This document shows positions 33,991-43,738 of a DNA stretch of 64,000 bases, piece by piece; position 1 is the stretch's first letter, and the number at the start of each line of letters is the position of its first letter. The translations under genes were made by a program, and so were the position numbers. The DNA lies in the NCBI GenBank assembly GCA_019095985.1, contig CM032661.1, positions 5,608,227-5,672,226 on the forward strand, read 5' to 3'. A model generated the notes under the pieces. That model was not told the origin of the DNA, searched no databases, and saw nothing but the letters and a program-made list of their open reading frames with translations. This DNA comes from Streblospio benedicti. Taxonomy: Eukaryota; Annelida; Polychaeta; Spionida; Spionidae.

Positions 33991-34319
33991 TTACTGTTTT
34001 CAATTGTTTTGTTGTGCCAAATATCTATTTTAGAAAAACTGCCCCAGACAAACGCTAAAATCACATCTGACATCCCCATACACGAGCCACGTAACAAAAC
34101 TCAACTATTTCTATTGTGTACACCAAACAACAAAAGTCTAACACCCCATTACACAAACAGGCGTCTCCTGCCTCTCTAATGTGCCAACCACCACCATAGT
34201 TCGCACGCTGCTACACAAGTTCTCTGTAGTGTGGAAGAAACAGTCAGCCAACATGACTACTGGTTGAAATCAATCGAATTGTACATTTAAAATGTGACTA
34301 CAATGGAATTAGAGTTCTC
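33991..34319. other. intergenic DNA
   Basis: No gene or repeat recognised; the 100-codon frame 33877-34179 begins in the MITE fragment and has no domain. Confidence 0.36.
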
Positions 34320-34420
34320 GCCGCCGCCGTTCGGTCTGCGGTCGCCTGTTTTTGGGCGAGCGTGCCAGCTTGTGGCGCCAGTCTGTCTGGCAAAGATGTC
34401 GGCTGCACTGATTATTTGGT
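34320..34420. promoter_or_regulatory. small CpG-rich patch
   Basis: CGCCGCCGCCGTTCGG, GTCGCCTGTTTTTGGGCGAG and TTGTGGCGCCAGTCTG. It is followed at 34455-34500 by CGATAATTAGAGTG and GTTAATTACTGACGG, so TAATTA cores lie just outside the GC block. Confidence 0.33.
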
Positions 34421-34576
34421 GCGCCGAAAGTTTAGAAGTTTGATTGAACGCTCGGACGATAATTAGAGTGAACTGTTAATTACTGACGGTTTTACGGTGA
34501 TGCTGCCACTGCGCAGGAGCGGCGGTGAGTGTTTCCGGTTCTTTTGTTGTCTCTTTTTTGCTGCACAAAGAGAATA

Positions 34577-34600
34577 GGAGGGAGAGAGAGAGAGAGAGAG
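34577..34600. repeat. (GA)n microsatellite
   Basis: GAGAGAGAGAGAGAGAGAGA run following AGGAGG. Confidence 0.85.
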
Positions 34601-34910
34601 GGGACTGGATGGTGTGGGGGAAAAAGAGTTGGCAACATCCGGTCTGTGCTAACAACGATTGCCACGGTAAAAGTTATCACAAATATTTACGATGCAGGTC
34701 TTTTCATATATCTTTTCATATATCAATGGTATATATAGCAGATGGATTAGTACATAGGTTTCTAGCACTTTTTATACAAATTTTATGCCAAAGCGGGAGA
34801 GATGAGAAGACGACTGGGATGTCGTGAAAAAAGAGTTTTCAGCATCCTGTATACTTGATAGCAGCGATTGACTCAAATGTATCACAAACATTGATACTTC
34901 AGGTCTTGTT
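34600..34910. repeat. two-unit tandem duplication, about 200 bp
   Basis: Units at about 34601-34715 and 34808-34915 share ACTGG(A/G)ATG.(T)GTG, GAAAAA(A)GAGTT, CAACATCC/CAGCATCC, GCGATTG/ACGATTG, GTTATCACAAA/GTATCACAAA and GCAGGTCTT/TCAGGTCTT. A CTTTTCATATAT direct repeat lies at 34700-34722. Confidence 0.45.
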
Positions 34911-34915
34911 GATAA

Positions 34916-35846
34916 TGATAACAGGTCTATATGAATGTCTTACGTAGTTTACTAGCAATGGCAAATCCAGGGTACACCCGTTCTACTTTCCTCAAACAGA
35001 ACAATGGAAAATCCAGTGCCCGTTTCTCCACGAGGACATTATTTGTTTTGTTTTCCATCATGTCGGCTGCTAGTCTGTTTGCTAGTGACTATAGCGTTCT
35101 TCTAGCATTTTCATGATAGAAATATTATGTTCAGTGATCCTTATTCATGTCTGCATAACAACCCCTAATACTGGTACTCAAACTTCTCTGGTTGGTATGT
35201 GTGGGAAGGGGGAGGGGACATGACATCCAAGGCGATATCACAACCCTAATCCAATGCAAACATAACACCCCAATACTCATTTAATCAATAACAGATGATC
35301 CTTACAAACTTGATTACCACGTACATCTTGCATGCAGTGCCCATTCCCCCACTCGACTCTGCAGCCTCCTACAAGCCAAGGCACAGCTCGCACCAGAGAC
35401 AAATGAAGCCCCCCACTCTCTACATCACAATTGTCACGCGCCTTCATTAAAAGTGGCCAGTGTGTAATAGTTCGTAGTTAGAAGAGACAATCCCCGACAC
35501 GGCCGGGGACAGAATTACTGTCCACGTCGCCTTCGTGGCCCGGGAACATTTGTCAGCACTGTGTTTGTAAAAATGGCCTGAGAGGACAGATGTTTGCTTG
35601 TTCCGGGCAATGTGTAATGATTCTGTTTTCATTTAGGATTCTTGTTTTAGAAGAATTGTATGGGTCACTGATGAGTTGATGTATTTAGCATGTAAATTTA
35701 GTTTTTTTGTGTGTGTTGAGAATAGTCTGTATTATATGCGCATAATGTTTTTGTTAAACCGTTTAAGCTCTAATGCCAGAGATCATATTATAGGCGAAGA
35801 GGAATCTAGGAGTAAGAATATTGTGATTTCCATCTCTAGATACAGC
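34916..35846. other. single-copy intergenic DNA
   Basis: GCAAATCCAGGGTACACCCG near 34961 is a probable GATCCAGG-family end. 35490-35550 is moderately CpG-rich with CACGGCCGGGGAC and a CGTCGCCTTCG inverted repeat. No gene recognised. Confidence 0.36.
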
Positions 35847-36141
35847 CTCTATATTTGGACCACCTATTAAACGACTGGGATTAAATAAGTGATCTTGATG
35901 AACAGATGGTCTAATTATGAAGGGTTGGGACAGCGAAAAACGGTCTTATCATGGAGGTGGTCCTTACATAGATGTGGTCTTAATTGAAGGTTTTAAAGCA
36001 ACTCAACCTCAGGACAGATCAGATTAACACGTTTGAGCTACCATGATAGCGAGGATACTATCATCTGGATCTACCTTATTTGGTGACAGACTTAACAGTG
36101 GTCTCTATATAGAGGTTACCTTAGTTGTAAGTTGTACTGGA
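35847..36141 (-). mobile_element. MITE plus trailing remnant
   Basis: 35847-35993 has TTTGGACCACCTATTAAACG, GAAGGGTTGGGACAGCG, GGTCTTATCATGGAGGTGG and TGGTCTTAATTGAAGGTTTT. A second remnant at 36096-36141 reads AGTGGTCTCTATATAGAGG and TTGTAAGTTGTACTGG. Confidence 0.55.
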
Positions 36142-36214
36142 CTTCAAGCCGATCCGATAAATAATATGCATTTGTCTCTATGCTACAAACAGTACCCGCT
36201 GCAGTACTGAAGCG

Positions 36215-36560
36215 AGCGCACCTGCTGTCCCCGTGACTGACGTACGACGTCCCCGCCCCGCGCTGACGTACGCAAATCCTTTACGTGCCACGTAAATGCG
36301 ATTAGCGTTCGGCCGGGGCGCGCACGTCACGCGTACGACAACGTAACCTGTTTGGCGCGCTAACCGGGTTAGTGTGGCGGCCAGGTGAGCATTAGCGGCG
36401 AGGGCGGCCCGTAAACACGATTAGGGGACGCGCGTAATCGCATTGTGGCGAGGGGGACACGGGCGCGGCGGGGTTTACAGGGCAGAGGGTCGGCCCGAGA
36501 CCCGGGCAAATTGGCAAACACGTGTAAATCCTGGCCATGGAGACGGGTAGGGTTGTTGGG
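36215..36560. promoter_or_regulatory. large GC island: ACGT cluster then TAAT cores
   Basis: The left part (36230-36345) is a run of GACGTACGACGTCC, CTGACGTACGC, TTTACGTGCCACGTAAATG and CACGTCACGCGTACG. The right part has GGGTTAGTGTGG, GAGCATTAGCGGCG, AACACGATTAGGGG and GCGTAATCGCATTGTGG. It is one of the longest islands and combines both motif classes seen elsewhere. Confidence 0.5.
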
Positions 36561-36616
36561 GAGGGGGGTGTTTGGGGAAGGGGGGTTGAGGGAGTAAGTA
36601 CTGTGATACAAATAAT

Positions 36617-36752
36617 GTCATGTCTGTAATGAGACAGCGTCTATGATAAAACAGTTTCTTAAAGTGTTAAACATTCATGAAAAGACTGAAATGAACCTCC
36701 ATCTCTCCATTGAGAACACTTGAAGGCAGGTTTTGATAGAAAGGTTCTACTG
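36617..36752 (+). mobile_element. MITE right part
   Basis: CTGTAATGAGACAGCGTCTATG, ACATTCATGAAAAGACTG, TCTCTCCATTGAGAACACTTG and TAGAAAGGTTCTACTGTAA. The left TIR is missing. Confidence 0.58.
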
Positions 36753-36896
36753 TAATTTGTTTTAGTCTTTGAGGTTGCTGTTTACACAATTTACAGTTAT
36801 TTTTCTGTTGTTCTGTAATGATACTACGGGTAATGTTGATTTAATCATAAATCGAGGTTATTTCATGTTATTTTTTAGGTGAAGGTGTCTATACAG

Positions 36897-36974
36897 GTAA
36901 TGTAACCACCCAACCTTTGGTTGGCTGAACAAAACAAAGAGATGTAACTACCTAACCTTTGGTTGGATGAAAAC
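36897..36974 (+). repeat. CCTTTGGTTGG double module
   Basis: Two imperfect 38-bp units: GTAACCACCCAACCTTTGG then TTGGCTGAAC, and GTAACTACCTAACCTTTGG then TTGGATGAAA. The same double module lies in reverse at 42927-42996 and a single unit at 63490-63520. The core CCAACC/AAAGG/TTGG is nearly palindromic. Confidence 0.6.
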
Positions 36975-37136
36975 TTGTACAAGAAGACATTAATACATTA
37001 ATAGCATGGTCAAAAACACTGTGAACACAGCAGATAAAGCACACAAAGCGGACTCCCCTGTTCCCCTCTGCATCCTGCTATAATCAGCCCGCCCCGCCCC
37101 CTTCAGATGGATGGTCACTGATGGCCACATCGCGTG

Positions 37137-37434
37137 AAAGGATGGCAGGGGTGGTCTCTTGGTGAAGGCTCATATTGGTCCCTTTATTGTTGGTCCCTTC
37201 ATGGAGCTTCATGGTGGTCTAGTTTAGAGACTGTCTCATTGTAGAAGTGGTCGCTTTATGAAAGTTAAAACATCTAGAAATGTTCTTATTGTAAAGGTGG
37301 TCTCTGTATAGAGGTTCATGCTTGCTCAATGAAGGTTAATGTTGGTCTCTTTATGAAGGTTGACACCCCTAGGAATGGTCTCATTTTAGAGGTGGTCTCT
37401 TTAAGAATGTGGTTCTAATTGGTGGATCCACTGT
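37137..37434 (-). mobile_element. expanded MITE with internal duplication
   Basis: GGGGTGGTCTCTTGGTGAAGG, TTGTAGAAGTGGTCGC, CTAGAAATGTTCTTATTG and TAAAGGTGGTCTCTGTATAG, then a second GAAGGTTGACACCCCTAGGAATGG...TTTAGAGGTGGTCTC and GGTGGATCCACTGTA. The module GAAGGTT...CTAG(A/G)AATG...GGTGGTCTCT appears twice, so the copy grew by about 100 bp. Confidence 0.6.
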
Positions 37435-37640
37435 ATGATGCTGTCCACACACCGAAATAATGCATGTTTACTCTGTTAATGTGGCTGTTGAGTAGATGCT
37501 GACAAGTGTTGCTGCTGGTACATAACACTGGTGATGACATGTTTTAACACATGGCATTAGGTGCAGAATTAGGTGTAGTTATATGCATGACGATCAGCAG
37601 CTTTTCATGAAAATACACTTAAGCTTAGAGGGCCATGATT
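37435..37640. other. intergenic DNA
   Basis: Nothing recognisable. Confidence 0.3.
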
Positions 37641-37992
37641 TATTATGAAAAAAGTGGTCTCAGTGTTCACTTAAGAAGTAGTCTTAATTGGAGGAGCTGC
37701 CATTGACCGATACGACAGCTGGAGATGTATTGGAAAAATATGTAGAGCGAAAATCTCCTTCTATAAGGAGACAAAGCATTTCCAAAATGAGACCACCTTT
37801 ATTGAGACCACTTTGGCCAGTTCCCAAAGAAGTCTTAATCTAGAGTCTAGTGTAAAAACAAGTAAATGAGACAACCTCTAAAACCACAAATATTACCTCT
37901 TCATAAAACGAGACCACCTCTAAAAAAACTGAGACCCACTTCTATTGAGGCCAGTCCCCCATCAACATCCTAATGAGAAGGTTCTAATGCAA
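37641..37992. mobile_element. MITE remnants, mixed orientation
   Basis: A reverse-form right end (AAGTGGTCTCAGTG ... TTAATTGGAGGAGCTGCC, 37641-37702) is followed by forward-form modules (AATGAGACCACCTTTATTGAG, 37784; AACGAGACCACCTCTAAAAA, 37910; GAGAAGGTTCTAATGC, 37976). Two elements in opposite orientation appear to abut. Confidence 0.5.
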
Positions 37993-38139
37993 TCTGTCTG
38001 TTTACACGTGATTTGTCAGATTATGAGGCTGCCAGACAAAAAGTCTCCACTCATCAGAAGACAACATTAAGCATCATCATCCATGCTAAACACCAACAAT
38101 GTCAACATAGAAACAGCATCAGTACATAAAGCTTACGCC

Positions 38140-38450
38140 CAATCATCACCGCCTTCCCCGCAGGACAGAGACGGACGACCCCTGATGGGCCGATCGCGTG
38201 CCCGGCCCGGGAGGAAATGAAAGGCTGTTAATTGGGGAGACACGGGGCCGAGGCGTCGTTAGCTCCGGGGCACGGAGGCCGGCCAGTGTTGGGGAAGGAT
38301 GAGGCGGGAGGGCCGAGGGGCCGAGGGATGCGGGGCATGTCGCCTAATGCAGGCAGCGGATGGATGAGAGGCGCGGGGAGGACTTGAGAGGGAAGGGGGC
38401 GAGTGATGTCCGCTGCCGGGGTAATTAGCTGACATGCGACACACGATGGT
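38140..38450. promoter_or_regulatory. GC island with TAATT cores
   Basis: GGCTGTTAATTGGGGAG, GCGTCGTTAGCTCCGG, GTCGCCTAATGCAGGC and GGGGTAATTAGCTGAC sit in a CpG-rich block with several GAGGGGCCGAGG-type purine runs. CGCCTAATGC is shared with 30195-30445. The minus frame at 38259-38444 is Pro/Ser/Arg-rich and not convincing. Confidence 0.47.
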
Positions 38451-38719
38451 TTGAAGTGAACTACAGGAAACTATTGGTGAATTTGGACGTTAAAGCAGGT
38501 AGAAAGAACTGTCATTGTTTTGGCTTCTATTAAATAAATATGAGAGGACCTGCTGCAGCTCAAATCATGAATCAAAGCGTGAACTATAGGAAAGATGTGG
38601 ATTACTTCAGCTTGTGTGTGAATTGACTGGTTGGCATAGTAGTGTGGGCTGGTAATTGCATAGTATAGACTGAGATCCACTATTACATATTATCATTATA
38701 TTGATGTATAGAGTTTTGC
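38451..38719. other. intergenic DNA
   Basis: No gene or repeat recognised. Confidence 0.33.
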
Positions 38720-38790
38720 AAATCCAGGAGGTGATCTTATCGAGGTGGTCTTCACAGAGAGGTTGTCTTAGTTGTAGGTACCAATGTATA
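38720..38790 (-). mobile_element. MITE right-end fragment
   Basis: GAGGTGATCTTATCGAGGTGG, TCTTCACAGAGAGGTTGTC and TTAGTTGTAGGTACC. Confidence 0.45.
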
Positions 38791-38919
38791 TGTCATGTTC
38801 AAGCAGTGGCCTTCGAAAGCACAGACAAAAAGGGGGAAAGAGAATTCTTTAAAAAAAGGAAACTTATGAAGGCCATATAACATAGTGTACAGCGTGCGTG
38901 AGACCTCCCTGACTCCCAC

Positions 38920-39060
38920 TGGCACAGTTGTAGCTGCTGCTATAAATACGCCCCCGCCTGTAGAACGAGGCTCCTCGTGTCCACGGCCGTGTTAACATCG
39001 GCGAGACACGCGGCTTCCCAGAGAACACGCGCACGACACAGGCACGTCATCTCAACGGCA
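38920..39060 (+). promoter_or_regulatory. CpG-rich block with TATAAATA
   Basis: TATAAATACGCCCCCGCC at 38941 followed by CGAGGCTCCTCGTG (an inverted repeat) and CpG-rich DNA to 39060. The arrangement resembles a TATA promoter in a CpG patch, but no exon or initiator can be pointed to. Confidence 0.2.
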
Positions 39061-39064
39061 TAGT

Positions 39065-39247
39065 ACGGTAGAACCTCCAATTAAGCCCACGCCACCTCTC
39101 TATTGAAACCACCTCTATAGTAAGACCACTTTTCACGATATCAACCTTTCATAAAGCTACCGAAATGAAGCTATGTATAGAGACCACCTCTCTATTGAGA
39201 CCACTTAACACAGGGCCCAAAGATGGTCCTGATAGAGGTTCTACTGC
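39065..39247 (+). mobile_element. Tc1/mariner-like MITE, forward reference copy
   Basis: TACGGTAGAACCTCCAATTA at left, CTGATAGAGGTTCTACTGCA at right, 183 bp. In between are ACCTCTATAGTAAGACCAC, AACCTTTCATAAAGCTACC and GAGACCACCTCTCTATTGAG. It matches the copies at 24349 and 28916 in length but in opposite orientation. Confidence 0.72.
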
Positions 39248-39288
39248 ATTGCACTTCAACTGTTCTCGTGCTGGCTGTGCCCCTACTA

Positions 39289-39303
39289 CTGTTGCTGCTG
39301 TTG

Positions 39304-39334
<31 letters not shown>

Positions 39335-39362
39335 AGCTGCTGCTGCTGCTGCTGCTGCTGCT
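39289..39362. repeat. (CTG)n/(TTG)n trinucleotide tract
   Basis: GTTGCTGCTG, then (TTG)4, then CTG repeats on both sides of a central CTGCAG, so the tract is a (CTG)n-CAG-(CTG)n run with a palindromic centre. Poly-Ala, poly-Ser and poly-Leu frames over it are artefacts. Confidence 0.92.
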
Positions 39363-39723
39363 ATTTATTTGTTGTCGGGATCTATAGACTAACAATGGCT
39401 ACGTGATGAACAGTGTGAACCGACGAGGTCAAAATGAGACTGTTTCAATTCATGAAACAACTGTCAGCATTGCAAAAGTCCACCACATGCATTGCGTCAC
39501 TGTGTCATGCAGCAGTCAACTGTATCAACTGTATAACTGGCGACAGGCAAATACATTTCAATTTGTACAATTGACCTTCAATGACTAACATTACAACTAA
39601 CAGGTGATTGGAGAAAATTAGGTGCCAACATTACAATTAGGTGTCAAATCGTCACCGTTATACACAGTTGACAACAACAGACATTCCAATGACGCAGTAC
39701 TTAGTATTAGAAACGCTGCTCAG
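39363..39723. other. intergenic DNA
   Basis: TTAGGTGCCAACATTACAA and TTAGGTGTCAA (about 39618 and 39639) form a short repeat with CTAACATTACAACTAAC just before. No gene. Confidence 0.34.
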
Positions 39724-39850
39724 TGACAGATCCAGGTTTTTCAAAAGGGGGGGGGGGTGCGCAGCAATAGGATTTTATATGGGTGGTACGCACAAAAACT
39801 CTAGAGATGCAAAACAAAAAACAATCATGAAATAGATAGTTTGGGTGTGT
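39724..39850 (+). mobile_element. GATCCAGG-family element
   Basis: GACAGATCCAGGTTTTTCAA, a G10 run, GCGCAGCAATAGGATTTTAT and ACGCACAAAAACTCTAGAG in the order of the other copies. The right end is not clear. Confidence 0.55.
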
Positions 39851-40090
39851 AAAAGGTGGGGCGGGGTGCGCTAGAATAGCCACGAGAGAAATGTTTTACA
39901 CGCACCTATTGTACATAATGCTTAAAATGACTTGAACAGTCGCAAATATTCACAAATCATCATTGAAAATGAAAGATTTACCAAAGGAATTCTTGTTGAT
40001 TCATATGTAATAGAAGAAAGAAAACCAATTGTTGATTTTTTCTAGAAACGTCGCCTACACAACACTACTAAGGTGTTCCAGTTGAAAGAG
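39851..40090. other. intergenic DNA
   Basis: No feature recognised. Confidence 0.3.
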
Positions 40091-40308
40091 ACACGTTAAA
40101 CCACATGTAGATATTGTTAACTCTGGCAATATGTGCAATGTTTAAAGACATTCCCTTACACCACCATATACCTCAACCTCAAATTGTTAACACTGGCAAT
40201 TACATATGTAATGCAGCTAGATATAAAATGCTACAGGTAGACATTGTAGCAACATGTACAATGTAAACAGACATTCCCGTACACCAACCATATACCTCAC
40301 CTCACCAC
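40091..40308. repeat. two-unit tandem duplication, about 130 bp
   Basis: Shared blocks in both units: GTAGA(T/C)ATTGT, CATGT/ATGTGCAATGT followed by (T/A)AA.(A/C)AGACATTCCC, and ACACCA.CCATATACCTCA. AACTCTGGCAAT/AACACTGGCAAT also repeats within the block. Confidence 0.58.
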
Positions 40309-40374
40309 CGCAGCCACATACCAACGTCACAGCGAATTCAAGCAAATGTCACAGTGCTTTGATGGATCAATTAT

Positions 40375-40740
40375 ATCGCGCGATAACATTCCCGGCCTCT
40401 TATAAATAAAACCCACCTGCCGTGCGGGTCTCGGCCGTCCTCCTCCATTATCGCCCGGCTCGGCGGCTCGCGGCCCTCCCGGCGGGGGAGCGCGGCTCTC
40501 CCCCGAGCCACAAAGCCGGCCAGGCGCCGGGCGCGCCGGGAGCCCCGCCTCGTTAACCGCCGGGCCGGGCCCGCTTGACCTTTCCCTCCCCGAGAAAATT
40601 GGATCCGGATTTGGCACCAGCGGGCGCTGATCAAAGAGGGGGAGGCTGGGTGGTGGTGGTGGCGTTGTTGGGGATAATCAAAGGAAGAATGGTGGTGGAG
40701 GCGGGTGGTGGCGACGCCCGGGGGATCTGTGAGGACGGGG
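40375..40740. promoter_or_regulatory. large GC island with ATTATCGCCC
   Basis: Begins with TTATATCGCGCGATAACATT (a palindromic ATCGCGCGAT), then a TATAAATA at about 40401, CCATTATCGCCCGGCTCGG, CGTTAACCGCCGGGC and GGCACCAGCGGGCGC. The ATTATCGCCCG...CCGGCTCGG order is repeated, reverse-complemented, at 43640-43672. The right side merges into GGTGG-rich DNA. Confidence 0.5.
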
Positions 40741-40791
40741 ATGGGGACTAGCTTTCTTCTATCAGTCTCTTCATGCACACAATCACTCTGT

Positions 40792-40983
<192 letters not shown>

Positions 40984-41119
40984 ATCAACGAACAATGTTT
41001 GATCATCAGAACAGCACTGATACATAGAGATACAGGCGGCCATGTGATACCCACGTCTGCTGTATTTATGTGCGTTACGGCACTGGTGAGTATTAGGAGT
41101 TACTTGTGGTTGGGAATAT

Positions 41120-41170
41120 ACAGTAGAGCTTCTCTATTAAGACCACTGGCGATGGGAATCATCAAAGACC
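41120..41170 (+). mobile_element. MITE left-end fragment
   Basis: ATACAGTAGAGCTTCTCTAT then TAAGACCACTGGC; the rest is replaced by the G-rich unit. Confidence 0.5.
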
Positions 41171-41371
41171 GAGAGGTGGAGGGGAGGGGTGGTGGGAACG
41201 TCTCGAGGGTCCCAGAGGACGGGGGTGGGGGTGGGGGGAGGGGCACGGAATCAAGGGGATGGTGTGGAAAGTGCAGTGTCTGCTGTGTGTTTTATGCGTC
41301 TTCTGGTCCAATTGACACTAGTTGGTGAATTCTAGGGCTCACTTGTTGGCCATGATAACTGGATGGGAAAT

Positions 41372-41450
41372 ACACACCAGCTCCTCTATCAAGAAGACCA
41401 CTGCCCTCGAGTGGTCTCAATAGAGAGGTGATCTCTGCATGGCAATGGCG
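41372..41450 (-). mobile_element. MITE left-half fragment
   Basis: CAGCTCCTCTATCAAGAAGACC then GAGTGGTCTCAATAGAGAGG; matches the left half of the reverse form. Confidence 0.5.
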
Positions 41451-41628
41451 GCGGTGGTTGCATATTGGTCCGAGGCTAATCAAAGGCCAACTGGTGGAGG
41501 TGGAGGTGTCAACGCCCCGAGGCTCCGTGGGGAAGGAGGTGGGTAGAGGGCAAGGGAATGACACGGTGACTATATGGCTGCTGAACGTACGTGCTTTCTC
41601 ACTGGGGCTGCTTGTTTCATGGATATAG

Positions 41629-41779
41629 AAATAGCCTCTCCATTAAGACCACACAGGACACTGGTGTAAAGTGGTCTCAATTGAGAGGTGGTATCTTTTA
41701 ATGAGATTCATTTTTGGTCTTTTTATGAATATTTGGTACTGCAAAAATGGTCTTACTATAGAGGTGGTTTCTTTTATAA
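41629..41779 (-). mobile_element. MITE, reverse form
   Basis: AATAGCCTCTCCATTAAGACC at left; GTGGTCTCAATTGAGAGG, TTTATGAATATTTGGTACTG and GGTCTTACTATAGAGGTGG inside. The right TIR is decayed. Confidence 0.58.
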
Positions 41780-41905
41780 CGTAGATTGCAGGTATTCTAC
41801 ACATATTATTAGAATATCGCTATTTCTTTTACTTGTGAATTAAAAGCTAACTCAAATACCCGAGGACGACTATATAATATGCTACTAGTTTGATAGTCAG
41901 AGAAT

Positions 41906-42080
41906 ACAGCAGAACCCCCCATTAAGACCACCTCTCTAAAAAACATCCATAAATCGACCATTTCTTACGGCCCCAAACCTTCGTAAAGAGACTAATGTTA
42001 ACCTCCTTCTAGAGAAAACCTCTTCATTGAAGCATCTTAAGCCTAAACCTCAGGTGGTCTTAATAGAGAGATTCTACTGT
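41906..42080 (+). mobile_element. Tc1/mariner-like MITE, complete
   Basis: TACAGCAGAACCCCCCATTA at left, TAGAGAGATTCTACTGTAG at right with TA on both sides. AAACCTTCGTAAAGAGACT lies in the middle. 175 bp, forward form. Confidence 0.7.
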
Positions 42081-42419
42081 AGTAGACTAAACATAACTAG
42101 CGAGTATTCTGTACCGGTGCGCATTACTCACACACAGACTGGACAACACCTACAATAAGCATGCTAGACATCCTGAAATACACACAACACAGGTCAGCTT
42201 CCATAATCTGTCTGTTCGTCAGCAGAGAGCAGATCTTATGGGTCATAACGCTAATTGCCGGTCTGCCGATAACTACAACATAGGCGGGGCACGTGACTGT
42301 ATCCGCGCGTGATTACCATGGTAACAGGGTGTGTGAGTGGCTGTTAACATCAGTGTACATAGGTAATGATAGGTTTAACGACGTGTTGTTAGTCTATTTT
42401 TGGTTAGCACGTTTATATC
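42081..42419. other. intergenic DNA
   Basis: ACGCTAATTGCCGGTCTGCC near 42248 resembles the island motif class on a small scale. No gene. Confidence 0.33.
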
Positions 42420-42479
42420 GCCATGTTGGACGCCATATTGGATGCCATCTTGGACGCCATCTTGTAAGCCATCTTGTAA
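42420..42479 (-). promoter_or_regulatory. five 12-bp GCCATCTTG-type repeats
   Basis: Exact 12-bp steps: GCCATGTTGGAC, GCCATATTGGAT, GCCATCTTGGAC, then GCCATCTTGTAA twice. GCCATCTTG is the reverse complement of CAAGATGGC, the core of YY1-type sites. Single or paired sites of the same type occur at 9330, 12838 and 24700. It could be a YY1-bound array or a plain minisatellite. Confidence 0.55.
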
Positions 42480-42695
42480 CATGCACACATTGCCATGCAT
42501 GCATGTTCATTAAAATATATATGCTAATCTACAATTGCTGTTTTGCATTGAAATCCGTTCACATGAACTACTATATAGACACAGAAGAACTATATGGACA
42601 TCATTTGAGCGAAACTTTGAAAACTTTGAAGATACACTAGCTATTGCTTCGTCTTACGTCATCGTGAAATGAATACAATAACTGTAGGCGCCCCA
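42480..42695. other. intergenic DNA
   Basis: No feature recognised; a 115-codon frame (42293-42640) runs across the 12-bp repeat and lacks any domain. Confidence 0.32.
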
Positions 42696-42860
42696 GCACC
42701 TATCATCACCAAGCGCCCCCCCCCCCCCCACACACCACAACCACCCGCCTGCGGTGATATCTGATACCACAGCCGTTAGAGCCCGGTCCCCCGCCTGATA
42801 CGGACGATAATGGGGGATTATGGGCTGTCAATGGCCCGTTAATGCCCCATATTGGCGGCA
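42696..42860. promoter_or_regulatory. GC island with dense TAAT/ATTA cores
   Basis: A C14 run at about 42716, then CTGATACGGACGATAATGGG, GGGATTATGGGCTGTCAATG, GCCCGTTAATGCCCC and ATATTGGCGGC. Four homeodomain-type cores occur in about 60 bp spaced 12-25 bp apart, the densest of any island. Confidence 0.5.
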
Positions 42861-42926
42861 GCAGCTAGCAGGACTGTGGTCTCTTTTTTGTAGTGTTGCA
42901 GTTTTGAATGACATTGCAGCAGCATT

Positions 42927-42996
42927 TCAACCAACCAAAGGTTAGGTGGTCACATCACTGTGTTCACCCAACCAAAGGCTAGAGCCACCACTGTGT
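42927..42996 (-). repeat. CCTTTGGTTGG double module, reverse copy
   Basis: AACCAACCAAAGGTTAGGTGG, TCACATCACTGTGTTCAC and CCAACCAAAGGCTAGAGCC are the reverse complement of 36897-36974 with the same unit spacing (about 36 bp). Confidence 0.6.
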
Positions 42997-43540
42997 GCTG
43001 TGTACTTACCTAACTATCATAGTGAGGTTTTAACATAATGACGCAATGACAAAATGCATCTCCAGATATGATGTATTCAAAATATGAATACAAGCACGCA
43101 TGTTCAACGACAAATATGCAAATTAGCTTGCTCTGATTGGCTGCAGGCACCAGAAACAGTATGTATGTTGACTGTGGCTAGCACGTGTGGCCAGATGAAC
43201 CAATCATTCTCCTCCCTCGTCTGCAATAGAACTAATCGTCACACACAATAACCATCCCATATTGAAGAGAAGTAGCAATTCATGCATTATGTACGTGAAA
43301 AGATACAATCAAACATAATATTTATCATTCATTAATCTCTTAATTAATCAATGGTTTTATTGAGGTCTATTTAGGTATCGATTCAAACAATCTAAAATCA
43401 AACAATTCTGCAATGATTAATTGAATGCTAACACCCATAAGATGACACAGAAACCAAAAACAGTTCAGCAAAAGCATAATTTCACAAAGTCAAATCACCA
43501 TCACCATCAAAACAGCTCAGACACAAGCGTCAAAGCCTGG
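42997..43540. other. single-copy AT-rich DNA
   Basis: 43085-43180 has ATGCAAATTAGCTTGC (octamer-like plus TAATT-type core), perhaps a small regulatory site. No gene. Confidence 0.35.
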
Positions 43541-43738
43541 CACATTACCCCCCCCCCCCAGCCCCCAACACGCCCTCCCTGACCCCACAAACACACCTCT
43601 CCGCCCGCCTCGCCCCCGCCCGGGGCTCCGGAAGCCGGCGCATTACCGAGCCGGGAGAGGCGGGCGATAATAGGTGCTGTGAGGCGAGACCCGCTCGGGC
43701 CCCGGGCGGGGAGAGGGTGCGAGGCGGTGGTTTGACAC
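43541..43738. promoter_or_regulatory. GC island with GCATTACCGAGCC and GGGCGATAAT
   Basis: A C10 run then a CpG-rich block with GGCGCATTACCGAGCCGGG and AGGCGGGCGATAATAGG. Reverse-complemented, it matches ATTATCGCCCG...CCGGCTCGG of the island at 40446. A 141-codon minus frame covering it also runs into the pentamer-rich repeat and is not coding. Confidence 0.48.

Noticed and set aside
39165-39395. Poly-Ala, poly-Ser frames
   Set aside because: Produced by the CTG/TTG trinucleotide tract.
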